Positions 1-6,670 of a stretch of DNA of 14,484 nucleotides are shown here, piece by piece. The notes beneath the pieces were generated by a model. It was given only the letters and a program-made list of their open reading frames with translations. It was not told the DNA's origin and did no database searches. The position numbers were made by a program, and so were the translations under genes. This stretch comes from Sphingomonadales bacterium UBA6171 (GTDB taxonomy: Bacteria; Pseudomonadota; Alphaproteobacteria; Sphingomonadales; Sphingomonadaceae), in assembly GCA_002422985.1 (NCBI GenBank), contig DITZ01000082.1, positions 1 to 14,484 on the forward strand, given 5' to 3'. Each line of letters begins with the position of its first letter. The stretch's first letter is position 1.

Positions 1-293
1 AACCCGGCGGCGTGCTGGGCGTGGTGGAACATCGCCTGCCGGAAGACCGCAGCGATCCCAGGCACGACAGCGGCTATATGAAAATGTCGGAGATCGTCCG
101 CCTGGCGCAGGCCGCCGGTTTCAAACTGGACGCGACGAGCGAGATCAACGCCAACCCCAAAGACACGGCCGATCACCCCAAGGGTGTCTGGACGCTGCCG
201 CCCGTCTATGCGCTGGGCGACACGGATCGCGCGAAATATGCGGCCATTGGCGAAAGTGACCGGATGACCCTGCGCTTTGTGAAGCCAAAATAA
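1..293 (+). CDS. Class I SAM-dependent methyltransferase, C-terminal part (5' truncated)
   Basis: The gene enters from the left edge; the first complete codon is at 3 and the stop TAA is at 291-293. About 97 residues are visible. They begin PGGVLGVVEHRLPEDRSDP, the usual 'LkPGGvl.ivdH' strand of a Rossmann methyltransferase. Next come a helix that ends in AAGFKLD and a closing strand MTLRFVKPK. This end resembles the predicted methyltransferases of COG4798, many of which are exported and have no known substrate. The SAM-binding glycine motif and any signal peptide lie outside the window, so substrate and location cannot be judged. An internal GTG at 12 is not a start, because the conserved fold continues upstream of it. 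Family is fairly sure; subfamily is inference. Confidence 0.75.
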   Translation, partial: PGGVLGVVEHRLPEDRSDPRHDSGYMKMSEIVRLAQAAGFKLDATSEINANPKDTADHPKGVWTLPPVYALGDTDRAKYAAIGESDRMTLRFVKPK

Positions 294-322
294 CGGCGTG
301 CCGGGTTCAGCCATGGTTCAAC

Positions 323-370
323 GCCTGACCGTCAGGCCAGCGGTCGCTGACAGCGCCGGAATCGTCCGGC
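323..370. repeat. Cluster of short inverted repeats in the intergenic gap
   Basis: The gap between the methyltransferase stop (293) and the next gene (399) holds several back-to-back dyads. The first is GCCTGAC-C-GTCAGGC at 323-337. A short CGCT-gac-AGCG lies at about 345-355. The third is GCCGGA-ATCG-TCCGGC at 355-370, a 6-bp stem with a 4-base loop. None is followed by a T-run, so a classical intrinsic terminator is not supported. They could be a Rho-assisted 3' end, a REP-like element or leader structure of the next gene. Confidence 0.5.
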
Positions 371-398
371 CTGCCGCGGGAGCGGTGACAAAGGCGTG

Positions 399-824
399 AT
401 GAGGCGGAAGCGGGACGGCGGGTGGAAGGGCAGGGCGGGCCGGTGGCTGGCCTTGCTGGCCCTTGTCGCGGCGCATCCCGCCTCGGCGCAGGTGGGCGCC
501 GTGCCGGTGCGCCCCATGCGCCCCAGCCCGGACGCGGATCAGTGGAAGGAAGGCCGGGCCCGCCCCGGTGCCTGTATCGATGCCGTCAACATCGCCGGTG
601 CCGAAGTGGTGGATCAGCGCACGCTCGATATCGTGCTGCGCGGCGGCCAGCGCTGGCGGCTGAAATTACAGAACAACTGCCCGCAAATCACCTTCTATGG
701 CGGCTTTTACTATAATCAGACGCAGACTGGCCGCATCTGTGCCGGACGGGACCGCATCATCGGCCGGGCCGGCGGCAACTGCTCCGTGCGCGCCATCGCG
801 CCGCTAACCGCGAAAAAGCGCTGA
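399..824 (+). CDS. Small secreted protein with four cysteines, unknown function (DUF6491-like)
   Basis: The product is about 141 residues. It has a basic N-terminus, a hydrophobic stretch WLALLALVAAHPASA and a likely signal-peptidase I cut after ASA (residue 30), so it should be exported to the periplasm or beyond. The mature part has four cysteines (in ACIDA, NNCPQ, RICAG and GNCSV), enough for two disulfides. The core 'CIDAVNIAGAEVVDQRTLDI' followed by GGQRWRLKL, NNCP and an aromatic YGGFYYN stretch resembles the small DUF6491-type proteins common in sphingomonads and xanthomonads; that is recalled, not searched. ATG 399 is chosen because AAGG at 391-394 sits 4 nt upstream; GTG at 396 is an alternative in the same frame. 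No catalytic motif is visible and no function is proposed. Confidence 0.7.
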   Translation: MRRKRDGGWKGRAGRWLALLALVAAHPASAQVGAVPVRPMRPSPDADQWKEGRARPGACIDAVNIAGAEVVDQRTLDIVLRGGQRWRLKLQNNCPQITFYGGFYYNQTQTGRICAGRDRIIGRAGGNCSVRAIAPLTAKKR

Positions 825-1098
825 TTCCGCCGCCGTTGTTTTTGGGCGACAGGCGGGTGCCCACCATTTCAGAGAGGGTGGGCAGGCCCCTTCATCCGCT
901 GGACAACAGAGCGAGCGCCTGTTTCAATGCCGCATCGGCCCGGGGAGGACCGACGCGGAAGAAAAGGCATGGGCGCCATGGGAGTGCGCGCCCCAAATGT
1001 CACCGATCGCCTTCCCGGCCATAGGCGCGTGGCAGACTGCCGCGTTCCTGGGATTGGGGGCCGTTCCCAGGCGGACCGGCCCGAAAGGGGAGGATGAT
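825..1098 (+). promoter_or_regulatory. Leader of the TonB-dependent receptor with inverted repeats
   Basis: This gap of about 270 bp has no convincing gene. It holds three dyads. An 8-bp perfect repeat TGCCCACC / GGTGGGCA lies at 858-865 and 877-884 with an 11-nt spacer. CATGG-GCG-CCATG is at 968-980. A 7-bp perfect repeat CCTGGGA / TCCCAGG lies at 1047-1053 and 1065-1071, also with an 11-nt spacer, and ends 15 nt before the ribosome binding site. No T-run follows any of them. I see no good sigma-70 promoter by eye. The last hairpin is well placed to affect translation or to bind a regulator, but this is inference. Confidence 0.35.
1087..1094 (+). promoter_or_regulatory. Ribosome binding site of the TonB-dependent receptor
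   Basis: GGGGAGGA lies 4 nt before ATG 1099. It is the best Shine-Dalgarno match in the region and fixes the start there, directly before a good signal peptide. Confidence 0.8.
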
Positions 1099-3963
1099 AT
1101 GCACAGGACAGGTCTCGAACGCGCATGGACCGCCAGGGCGGCGCTCATCCCGGCGGTCTCGCTGCTCGGCCTTGCCGCCGGCGCACAGGCGCAGCAGGCA
1201 TCAACCGACACCGGGGGCATCGCCGACATTGTGGTAACGGCCCAGCGGCAGGCGCAAAGCCTCCAGGACGTGCCGATCGCCATTTCCGCCTTCTCGGCCG
1301 AAGCGCTGGACCGGCAGCAGATCAACAACTCGTCCGACCTTCAGCTTTCTCTGCCGAATGTCACTTTCACCAAGGGCAATTTCACCGCCGCCAACTTCAC
1401 CATCCGCGGCATCGGCGACCTGTGCGTGGGCATCACCTGCGATACGGCCACCGGCATCCATATCAACGATGTTCCGCTCACCTCCACCCGCCTGTTCGAA
1501 GCCGATTTCTTCGATATGGAGCGGATCGAAGTGCTGCGCGGCCCGCAGGGCACGCTGTTCGGCCGCAACGCCACGTCGGGCGCGGTCAACCTTATCACCG
1601 CCCGGCCGGATCTGTCCGGCTTTGGCGCGTCCGGCTCGGTTGAATATGGCAATTTCAACAGCTGGCGGCTGGAAGCCATGGTGAACGCGCCCCTGTCTGA
1701 CAAGATCGGCGTGCGGCTGGCCGGCACCTATCTGAAGCGCGATGGCTTCACGGAAAATCTGTTCACCGGCAACCGTATCGACGGGCGGGATCAATGGGCC
1801 GTGCGCGGCAGCCTGCGTTTTCAGCCGACCGAAGACACCATATTCGACGTTATTGCCTATCATTATGAAGAGGATAGCAACCGGTCACGCATCCAGAAGC
1901 AGCTCTGCCACCGCGATCCGACCGGCGTGCTGGGCTGCCTGCCCGACTATCTGGCCTTCGAAACATTGAACGGCAATTCCACCATCGCCGCGGTGCTGCC
2001 GTCCAAGCAGTTTCTGAACGCCATTTCCGGCGGTGCGCTCGGCGTGTTCGGCATGGTTGACCTCTATGGCCCCGACCCGTTCGCCGGCCAGGTGAACCCC
2101 AGCGATTATCGCACGGTGAACCTGGATTATGAGCCCACCTATAAAAGCGACGAGACGCAGATTCAGCTGAAATTCCAGCAGGATTTTGACAATATCGTGC
2201 TGAATATGACCGGAGGCTGGGCGCGGTCCAGCGTGGTTTCGCGCACCGACTATAACCTTGCCGTGCAGAATAATCTGAACTTCAATCCCGGCGGTTCGAT
2301 CTTCGCGCTGCGCAACTATCCGCTGTTTGCGGCGGGTGCGGCCAGACTGTTTCAGGGCAATACCATCTGCGTCAGCCAGGTCAGCCGGCAGAACAACGGT
2401 TTCATCAACGGCGATATCGATCGCTGCGCGCCCTTGTCCACCGATTATGACGAGAGCGGTGCCACCACCGAGACATGGTCGGCCGAAGCGCATATCGACT
2501 CGAAGTTCGATGGCGCGTTCAACTTCCTGATCGGCGGCATCTACCTCGACAGCAGAACGCGCGACTCCAACTATTATGTGGCCTCGTCCGGCCTCGACTA
2601 TGGCGCACTGGTTGTCGGCGCGGCGCAGGGCGGTCCGAACGCCGCGCTGGCTGCGCCCTTCTTCAACTCAGAGGTGGAGCGTTTCACGCTGAAGGCCTAT
2701 GGCATCTTCGGCGAAGTCTATTACGAACCGTCGGACACGCTGAAAATCACCGCCGGCCTGCGCTATTCCAACGACAAGAAATATGTGCGGGATCGCGCGC
2801 CGCTTTATAACGCGCCCGTGCCCTATGGCACGGCCGATGCCAATGCACTGCCCAACTTCCCGCCCTTCCGCGAAAAATCGGTGGGCTTCGACGCCATCAC
2901 CGGCCGCTTCGTGATCGACTGGAAGCCGGAAACCAGCTTCACGGAAGACACGCTGGTCTATCTGTCCTACTCGCGCGGCTATAAAGCGGGCGGCATCAAC
3001 CCTCCGTTCGACCCGGCAGTGTTCATCGCGCCGGCCGAGTTCGACAAGGAAGTGATCGACGCCTTCGAAATCGGCACGAAGAACATATTCCTGGGCGGTG
3101 CATTCCGCGCCAACATGTCTGCTTTCTATTATAAATACAAGGATTTGCAGATCAGCCGCATCATCAACCGCACCAGCTTCAACGATAATAGCGATGCGGA
3201 GATTTTCGGGGTGGAAGGCGAATTCATCGTTGCGCCCACGCCCAGCCTGCTGTTCAACATGTCGGCCAGCTATCTGAAAACCAGGATTCTCGATCTGCAA
3301 CTGGTGGACACGCGCGATCCTTCGGGCGGCCTTTCGGACACGGTTATCATCAAGGATCTGCAAGGCGGTGCAAACTGCGTGGTGCGTGTGCCGGGCAACG
3401 CGGCGCTCGCCAATGGCTTTGTGGCCCAGGTGAATCAGGCGCTTGGCATCAGGGCGCCGGTTCCCGTTCCCGGCACCAATGCCACGGGCGCTTATTCGCT
3501 CTGTTCGGTGCTGGCATCGTCGGCCGTGGCGGGCAAGGTGCCGGTGGTGTTCGATCCGGCGGCCGCCAATCCGGTGCTGCCGTCGGGCAATGCGGTCGAT
3601 CTTTCCGGCAACCAGCTGCCCAACGCGCCGAAGTTCAAAGTGTCGGTGGGTGCCCAATATACGGCGGATTTCGACAATGGCTGGAACATGGTGCTGCGCA
3701 GTGACCTGAACTTCACCGGCAACACCTATTCCCGCACCTTCAACCGCCCGATTGACCGGGTGCCCAGCTATGAAATCGTCAACGCGCAGGTGCAGTTCAA
3801 CGCGCCCGACAACCGCTTCTTCATCCGCGGTTTCGTGCAGAACCTGTTCGATTCATCGGCGATTACCGGCCAATATGTGACCGACCCGTCATCCGGCCTG
3901 TACACCAATATCTTCACCCTGGAACCGCGCCGCTATGGCGTGGCCGCCGGCTTCCGTTTCTAG
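1099..3963 (+). CDS. TonB-dependent outer-membrane receptor
   Basis: The product is about 954 residues, a usual size for this family. It has a signal peptide (residues 1-31, ending GAQA) and a TonB box DIVVTAQ (43-49). The plug starts at about DVPIAISAFSAEAL and holds the conserved FTIRGIG, MERIEVLRGPQGTLFGRN and GAVNLITARP blocks. A 22-strand-type barrel follows, with alternating aromatic strands, LVYLSYSRGYKAGG, and a final YGVAAGFRF ending in phenylalanine as needed for Bam recognition. The protein imports a ligand across the outer membrane using TonB-ExbB-ExbD energy. The substrate cannot be named: the gene is alone, with no enzyme or regulator beside it. The plug carries a C109-x4-C114 pair after RGIGDL, and a cysteine-containing extracellular-loop-like segment lies near residues 760-810. 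The strong ribosome site supports ATG 1099 over upstream in-frame codons. Confidence 0.93.
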   Translation: MHRTGLERAWTARAALIPAVSLLGLAAGAQAQQASTDTGGIADIVVTAQRQAQSLQDVPIAISAFSAEALDRQQINNSSDLQLSLPNVTFTKGNFTAANFTIRGIGDLCVGITCDTATGIHINDVPLTSTRLFEADFFDMERIEVLRGPQGTLFGRNATSGAVNLITARPDLSGFGASGSVEYGNFNSWRLEAMVNAPLSDKIGVRLAGTYLKRDGFTENLFTGNRIDGRDQWAVRGSLRFQPTEDTIFDVIAYHYEEDSNRSRIQKQLCHRDPTGVLGCLPDYLAFETLNGNSTIAAVLPSKQFLNAISGGALGVFGMVDLYGPDPFAGQVNPSDYRTVNLDYEPTYKSDETQIQLKFQQDFDNIVLNMTGGWARSSVVSRTDYNLAVQNNLNFNPGGSIFALRNYPLFAAGAARLFQGNTICVSQVSRQNNGFINGDIDRCAPLSTDYDESGATTETWSAEAHIDSKFDGAFNFLIGGIYLDSRTRDSNYYVASSGLDYGALVVGAAQGGPNAALAAPFFNSEVERFTLKAYGIFGEVYYEPSDTLKITAGLRYSNDKKYVRDRAPLYNAPVPYGTADANALPNFPPFREKSVGFDAITGRFVIDWKPETSFTEDTLVYLSYSRGYKAGGINPPFDPAVFIAPAEFDKEVIDAFEIGTKNIFLGGAFRANMSAFYYKYKDLQISRIINRTSFNDNSDAEIFGVEGEFIVAPTPSLLFNMSASYLKTRILDLQLVDTRDPSGGLSDTVIIKDLQGGANCVVRVPGNAALANGFVAQVNQALGIRAPVPVPGTNATGAYSLCSVLASSAVAGKVPVVFDPAAANPVLPSGNAVDLSGNQLPNAPKFKVSVGAQYTADFDNGWNMVLRSDLNFTGNTYSRTFNRPIDRVPSYEIVNAQVQFNAPDNRFFIRGFVQNLFDSSAITGQYVTDPSSGLYTNIFTLEPRRYGVAAGFRF

Positions 3964-3975
3964 GGGCTGACTTCA

Positions 3976-4026
3976 CCGGAAACAGATTGGGGCCGGAAAC
4001 AGATTGGTGCCGGAAACAGATTGGGG
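3976..4026 (+). repeat. Three tandem copies of a 17-bp repeat
   Basis: The unit CCGGAAACAGATTGGGG occurs at 3976-3992, 3993-4009 and 4010-4026 with no spacer. The middle copy differs by one base (G to T at its 16th position). It starts 12 bp after the receptor stop codon. The last four bases of copy three are the first four of the terminator stem, so the array looks like an expansion of the terminator's 5' flank. Confidence 0.9.
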
Positions 4027-4054
4027 AGAGGGCAACCGCTCCCCTTTCCATTTT
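4023..4054 (+). terminator. Rho-independent terminator of the TonB-dependent receptor
   Basis: GGGGAG (4023-4028) pairs with CTCCCC (4039-4044). Inside, after an A/G mismatch, GG pairs with CC around a GCAA tetraloop (4032-4035). The stem is followed by TTTCCATTTT, a broken U-run. Position just after the receptor stop and the stable GNRA-type loop support the call. The U-run is imperfect. Confidence 0.65.
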
Positions 4055-4132
4055 GCCGCTTTCCGGCTATGGGGCCGGGCAGGACGCTGTTCCTGGCGCC
4101 CGCCACGACATGTGTCATCCCAAGGACATTCA
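4055..4132 (+). promoter_or_regulatory. 5' leader of the DEAD-box helicase with its ribosome binding site
   Basis: AAGGA at 4122-4126 lies 6 nt before the TTG start at 4133, and decides that start. Upstream, CAGGA (4080-4084) and TCCTG (4091-4095) can form a small hairpin. No clear -35/-10 pair is seen. Some RNA-helicase genes are controlled through leader structure; here that is only a possibility. Confidence 0.4.
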
Positions 4133-5740
4133 TTGAACTTTTCTGATCTGCACCTTTCCGATGCCCTGCTGAAGGCCGTCGAAGACGCCGGCTATTCCAC
4201 TCCCAGTGCCATTCAGGCCGCCGCCATCCCCACCGTGCTGATGGGCGGGGACCTGATCGGCGTCGCGCAAACCGGCACCGGCAAGACGGCGAGCTTCGTG
4301 CTGCCGATGATCGACATTCTGGCCGAAGGGCGCAGCCGCGCCCGTATGCCGCGCTCGCTCATTCTGGAGCCGACGCGCGAACTGGCCGCGCAGGTGGCCG
4401 AGAATTTCGAAAAATACGGAAAATATCACAAGCTCTCCATGGCGTTGCTGATCGGGGGCGTTGCCTTTGGCGATCAGGATCGCGCGCTGGAAAAGGGCGT
4501 CGATGTGCTGATCGCCACGCCGGGCCGGCTGATGGACCAGCACAGCCGGGGCAAGATCCTGCTCTCCGGCGTCGATATTCTGGTGATCGACGAGGCCGAC
4601 CGGATGCTCGACATGGGGTTCATCCCGGATGTCGAAAAAATCTGCTCCTTCCTGAAGCCGGAACGGCAGACTTTGCTGTTTTCCGCCACCATGCCGCCGC
4701 CCATCAAAAAACTGGCGGACCAGTTCATGTCCTCCCCCAAGATGGTGGAGGTGAGCCGCCCGGCCACCACCAACGCCGACATCGCGCAAAGCCTGGTGGA
4801 GACGGACAGCCGGTCCAAGCGCGATGCGCTGAAGGAATTGCTGCGCGCTGACGATGTGCGCACCGCCATCATCTTCTGCAACCGCAAGACCACGGTGCGC
4901 GATCTTGCCACCAGCCTGAAGCGCGGCCGCATGAAGGTGGGCCAGATTCATGGCGACATGGAGCAGGCGGACCGCATCCGCGAGCTGGATCGCTTCAAAT
5001 CCGAAGAAATCAACATTCTGGTGGCTTCCGACGTCGCCGCGCGCGGGCTGGACATCAAGGGCGTCAGCCATGTGATCAATTTCGACGTGCCCTGGCATCC
5101 GGACGATTATGTCCACCGCATCGGCCGGACGGGGCGCGCGGGCATGAAGGGCATCGCCATGACGCTCATCACGCCGGAGGACGCCGAAGCGGTCGCCAGT
5201 ATCGAGAAGCTGACGGGGCAGAAAATCCCGCGCCGCACGGCCTTTGGCGATGCCGCGCCGCAGCGTGGTGAACCGGATCAGGCTGGCCCGGACGCGCAGG
5301 ACGAAGCGCCGCGCAGCCGGGCGAGAAGCCGCGACCGCAAGCCGGAACAGGCCCCGGAGCCGGAGCGGACCGAGGAAGCGGCACCCGCCCGCGACTCGGC
5401 GCCCGCCCGCGAACCGGCGCAAGGGGCGAGGCGCGAGCGCAGACCGGCGCGACAGCCAGAAGCGCGCGCGGAACGGGCGGCTCCGCCCGAACGCCCAGCC
5501 AAGCGCAGCGAACAACCGGGCCAGCGCAGCGAGCAATCGGCCCAGCGCAGCGAGCAACCGGCTCAGCGCAGCGAGCGCCAGCCGCGCCGCGAGGCCGAAT
5601 CCCGCCGCGACGACCGCCGCGACGATCGGCGGGATCGCGATGACCGGCGGGATCGCGACGACCGGCGTGACGGCCCCAGCTTCATCGGCTTTGGTGAAGA
5701 AGGCATTCCCGCCTTCCTCAATTTTACAGCCCGGAACTAG
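4133..5740 (+). CDS. DEAD-box ATP-dependent RNA helicase, RhlE-like
   Basis: The product is about 535 residues. From the TTG start the N-terminus MNFSDLHLSDALL matches the family start exactly; residues encoded further upstream look random. All helicase motifs are intact: Q motif (F3, Q28), motif I AQTGTGKT (45-52), Ia PTREL (80-84), Ib TPGRL (129-133), II DEAD (153-156), III SAT (184-186), IV IIFCNRK (246-252), V ASDVAARGLD (298-307) and VI HRIGRTGRAG (328-337). It should unwind short RNA duplexes in ribosome assembly or mRNA turnover. From about residue 375 the tail is low-complexity and rich in R, E, D, A and P. It includes four 7-residue QRSEQPA-type repeats and an RRDRDD run, then ends in a hydrophobic GFGEEGIPAFLNF segment. 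Such arginine-rich tails usually bind RNA or help condensate formation. The family is certain; RhlE over other DEAD-box subgroups is inference. Confidence 0.93.
   Translation: MNFSDLHLSDALLKAVEDAGYSTPSAIQAAAIPTVLMGGDLIGVAQTGTGKTASFVLPMIDILAEGRSRARMPRSLILEPTRELAAQVAENFEKYGKYHKLSMALLIGGVAFGDQDRALEKGVDVLIATPGRLMDQHSRGKILLSGVDILVIDEADRMLDMGFIPDVEKICSFLKPERQTLLFSATMPPPIKKLADQFMSSPKMVEVSRPATTNADIAQSLVETDSRSKRDALKELLRADDVRTAIIFCNRKTTVRDLATSLKRGRMKVGQIHGDMEQADRIRELDRFKSEEINILVASDVAARGLDIKGVSHVINFDVPWHPDDYVHRIGRTGRAGMKGIAMTLITPEDAEAVASIEKLTGQKIPRRTAFGDAAPQRGEPDQAGPDAQDEAPRSRARSRDRKPEQAPEPERTEEAAPARDSAPAREPAQGARRERRPARQPEARAERAAPPERPAKRSEQPGQRSEQSAQRSEQPAQRSERQPRREAESRRDDRRDDRRDRDDRRDRDDRRDGPSFIGFGEEGIPAFLNFTARN
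5501..5584 (+). repeat. Four in-frame 21-bp repeats in the helicase tail
   Basis: The units start at 5501, 5522, 5543 and 5564. They encode KRSEQPG, QRSEQSA, QRSEQPA and QRSERQP. The core CAGCGCAGCGAGCAA is almost unchanged at the DNA level, which suggests recent slippage or unequal exchange. The period is a multiple of three, so the frame is kept whatever the copy number. Confidence 0.9.
5627..5662 (+). repeat. Two in-frame 18-bp repeats (RRDRDD) in the helicase tail
   Basis: Two copies of CGGCGGGATCGCGAYGAC, differing at one base, encode RRDRDD-RRDRDD. Related DDRR units lie just upstream. This is a second, unrelated repeat type within the same disordered tail. Confidence 0.85.
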
Positions 5741-5804
5741 CAGCCTGCCCTGCCACAATGCCGAGCGGCAATGGGCCATGTCCACGCGCTACAAGCGTCG
5801 CGAC

Positions 5805-5810
5805 GGAGGA
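5805..5810 (+). promoter_or_regulatory. Ribosome binding site of the PaaG-like isomerase gene
   Basis: GGAGGA lies 5 nt before ATG 5816, favouring it over the in-frame ATG at 5771, which would add an N-terminal stretch unlike the family. Confidence 0.8.
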
Positions 5811-5815
5811 CTGAC

Positions 5816-6628
5816 ATGAGCTACACGCATATCCTGTGGACCGAGGCCGATGGCGTTGCCACGCTGACAATCAACCGGCCGGAACGGCTGAATTCACTGG
5901 ATACCGGCGTGGTTGCCGAGATGATAAGCGCCGTGGACCAGATCCGCGATGGCATCTCCACCGCGCGCTGTCTGGTGCTGACAGGTGCCGGCCGGGGCTT
6001 TTCCTCCGGCGCTGATCTTTCTCCCAAGGGCGGTGCCGGTGGCGGTGGTGGCGCCGGCAGGTCCGGGCCGGGCGATGCGGGCCGGGTGCTGGAAACCCAT
6101 TTCAATGTGCTGATGGAGCGGCTGTTCGCGCTGCCGGTGCCGTTCGTCACCGCTGTGAACGGTCCGGCAGCGGGTGCCGGCTGCTCTTTCGCGCTGGCCG
6201 GCGACATCATCGTCGCCGGTCGGTCCGCCTATTTCCTGCAGGCGTTCGTCAATATCGGGCTGGTGCCGGATGTCGGCTCCACCTGGATGCTGCCGCGCAT
6301 GGTCGGCCGCACGCGCGCCACCGCCATGATGATGCTGGGCGAGCGGATTCCGGCCGAAAAAGCCTATGACTGGGGGATGGTGTCGCATCTGGTGGACGAT
6401 GCCGCGCTGATGGACGAGACGATGGCGATTGCAAGGAAGCTCGCCGCCGGCCCGACCAGGGCGCTCACCCTCATCCGCCAGGGCATCCGCGAGTGTATGG
6501 AAAAGACGCTGACCGAATCGCTGAAGGTGGAGCGCCTCAACCAGTTGCAGGCCGGCCGCACCGCCGATTTTGCGGAAGGGGTGATGGCCTTTATGCAGAA
6601 ACGGCCCACCGCCTTCACCGGCAAATAG
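5816..6628 (+). CDS. Crotonase-fold enzyme, PaaG-like enoyl-CoA isomerase (annotated class: enoyl-CoA hydratase/isomerase)
   Basis: The product is about 270 residues, the normal crotonase length. The N-terminus has the beta strand GVATLTINRPERLNSLD (13-29). The two oxyanion-hole segments are GFSSGADLS (61-69) and NGPAAGAGCSFALAGD (115-130). Aligned by eye with rat mitochondrial enoyl-CoA hydratase, the two catalytic glutamates are absent: serine 124 replaces the first and phenylalanine 144 the second. Instead there is an aspartate in GLVPDVGSTW (D152), at the place of the catalytic Asp of E. coli PaaG; the stretch ARSA.F..AF...GL.PD.G..W.LPR is shared with PaaG. A double-bond-shifting isomerase acting on an acyl-CoA is therefore more likely than a hydratase. 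An unusual glycine-rich loop (72-81) follows the first oxyanion segment. No other phenylacetate genes are nearby, so the substrate is open. Confidence 0.88.
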   Translation: MSYTHILWTEADGVATLTINRPERLNSLDTGVVAEMISAVDQIRDGISTARCLVLTGAGRGFSSGADLSPKGGAGGGGGAGRSGPGDAGRVLETHFNVLMERLFALPVPFVTAVNGPAAGAGCSFALAGDIIVAGRSAYFLQAFVNIGLVPDVGSTWMLPRMVGRTRATAMMMLGERIPAEKAYDWGMVSHLVDDAALMDETMAIARKLAAGPTRALTLIRQGIRECMEKTLTESLKVERLNQLQAGRTADFAEGVMAFMQKRPTAFTGK

Positions 6629-6660
6629 CGACCCCTTGCCTTTTCAGCACCCGCCGCCAT

Positions 6661-6664
6661 GGAG
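6661..6664 (+). promoter_or_regulatory. Ribosome binding site deciding the flavin reductase start
   Basis: GGAG lies 6 nt before ATG 6671. The earlier in-frame ATG at 6659 has no such site and overlaps this one, so 6671 is preferred. Confidence 0.55.
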
Positions 6665-6670
6665 ACGGGC

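Noticed and set aside
858..884. Perfect inverted repeat considered as a terminator of the small secreted protein gene
   Set aside because: The stem is followed by GGCCCCTT, not a T-run, on the plus strand. It is kept as an unexplained dyad.
997..1098. N-terminal extension of the receptor from 997
   Set aside because: It would place about 34 unrelated residues before the signal peptide. ATG 1099 has a strong ribosome site.
2668..3657. A 329-codon minus-strand frame inside the TonB-dependent receptor
   Set aside because: It is an antisense shadow of a clear barrel-coding region, with no domain pattern or ribosome site.
4004..4132. N-terminal extension of the helicase from 4004
   Set aside because: It would run through the terminator hairpin and part of the 17-bp repeats, and the residues are unlike any helicase. 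TTG 4133 with AAGGA upstream gives the family start.
5501..5662. Tandem repeats considered as a CRISPR-like array
   Set aside because: The units are direct, without spacers, in frame with the helicase and encode its low-complexity tail.
4130..5785. A 551-codon minus-strand frame opposite the DEAD-box helicase
   Set aside because: The helicase has every motif in order. The opposite frame is Ala/Arg-rich and covers the repeats on the wrong strand.
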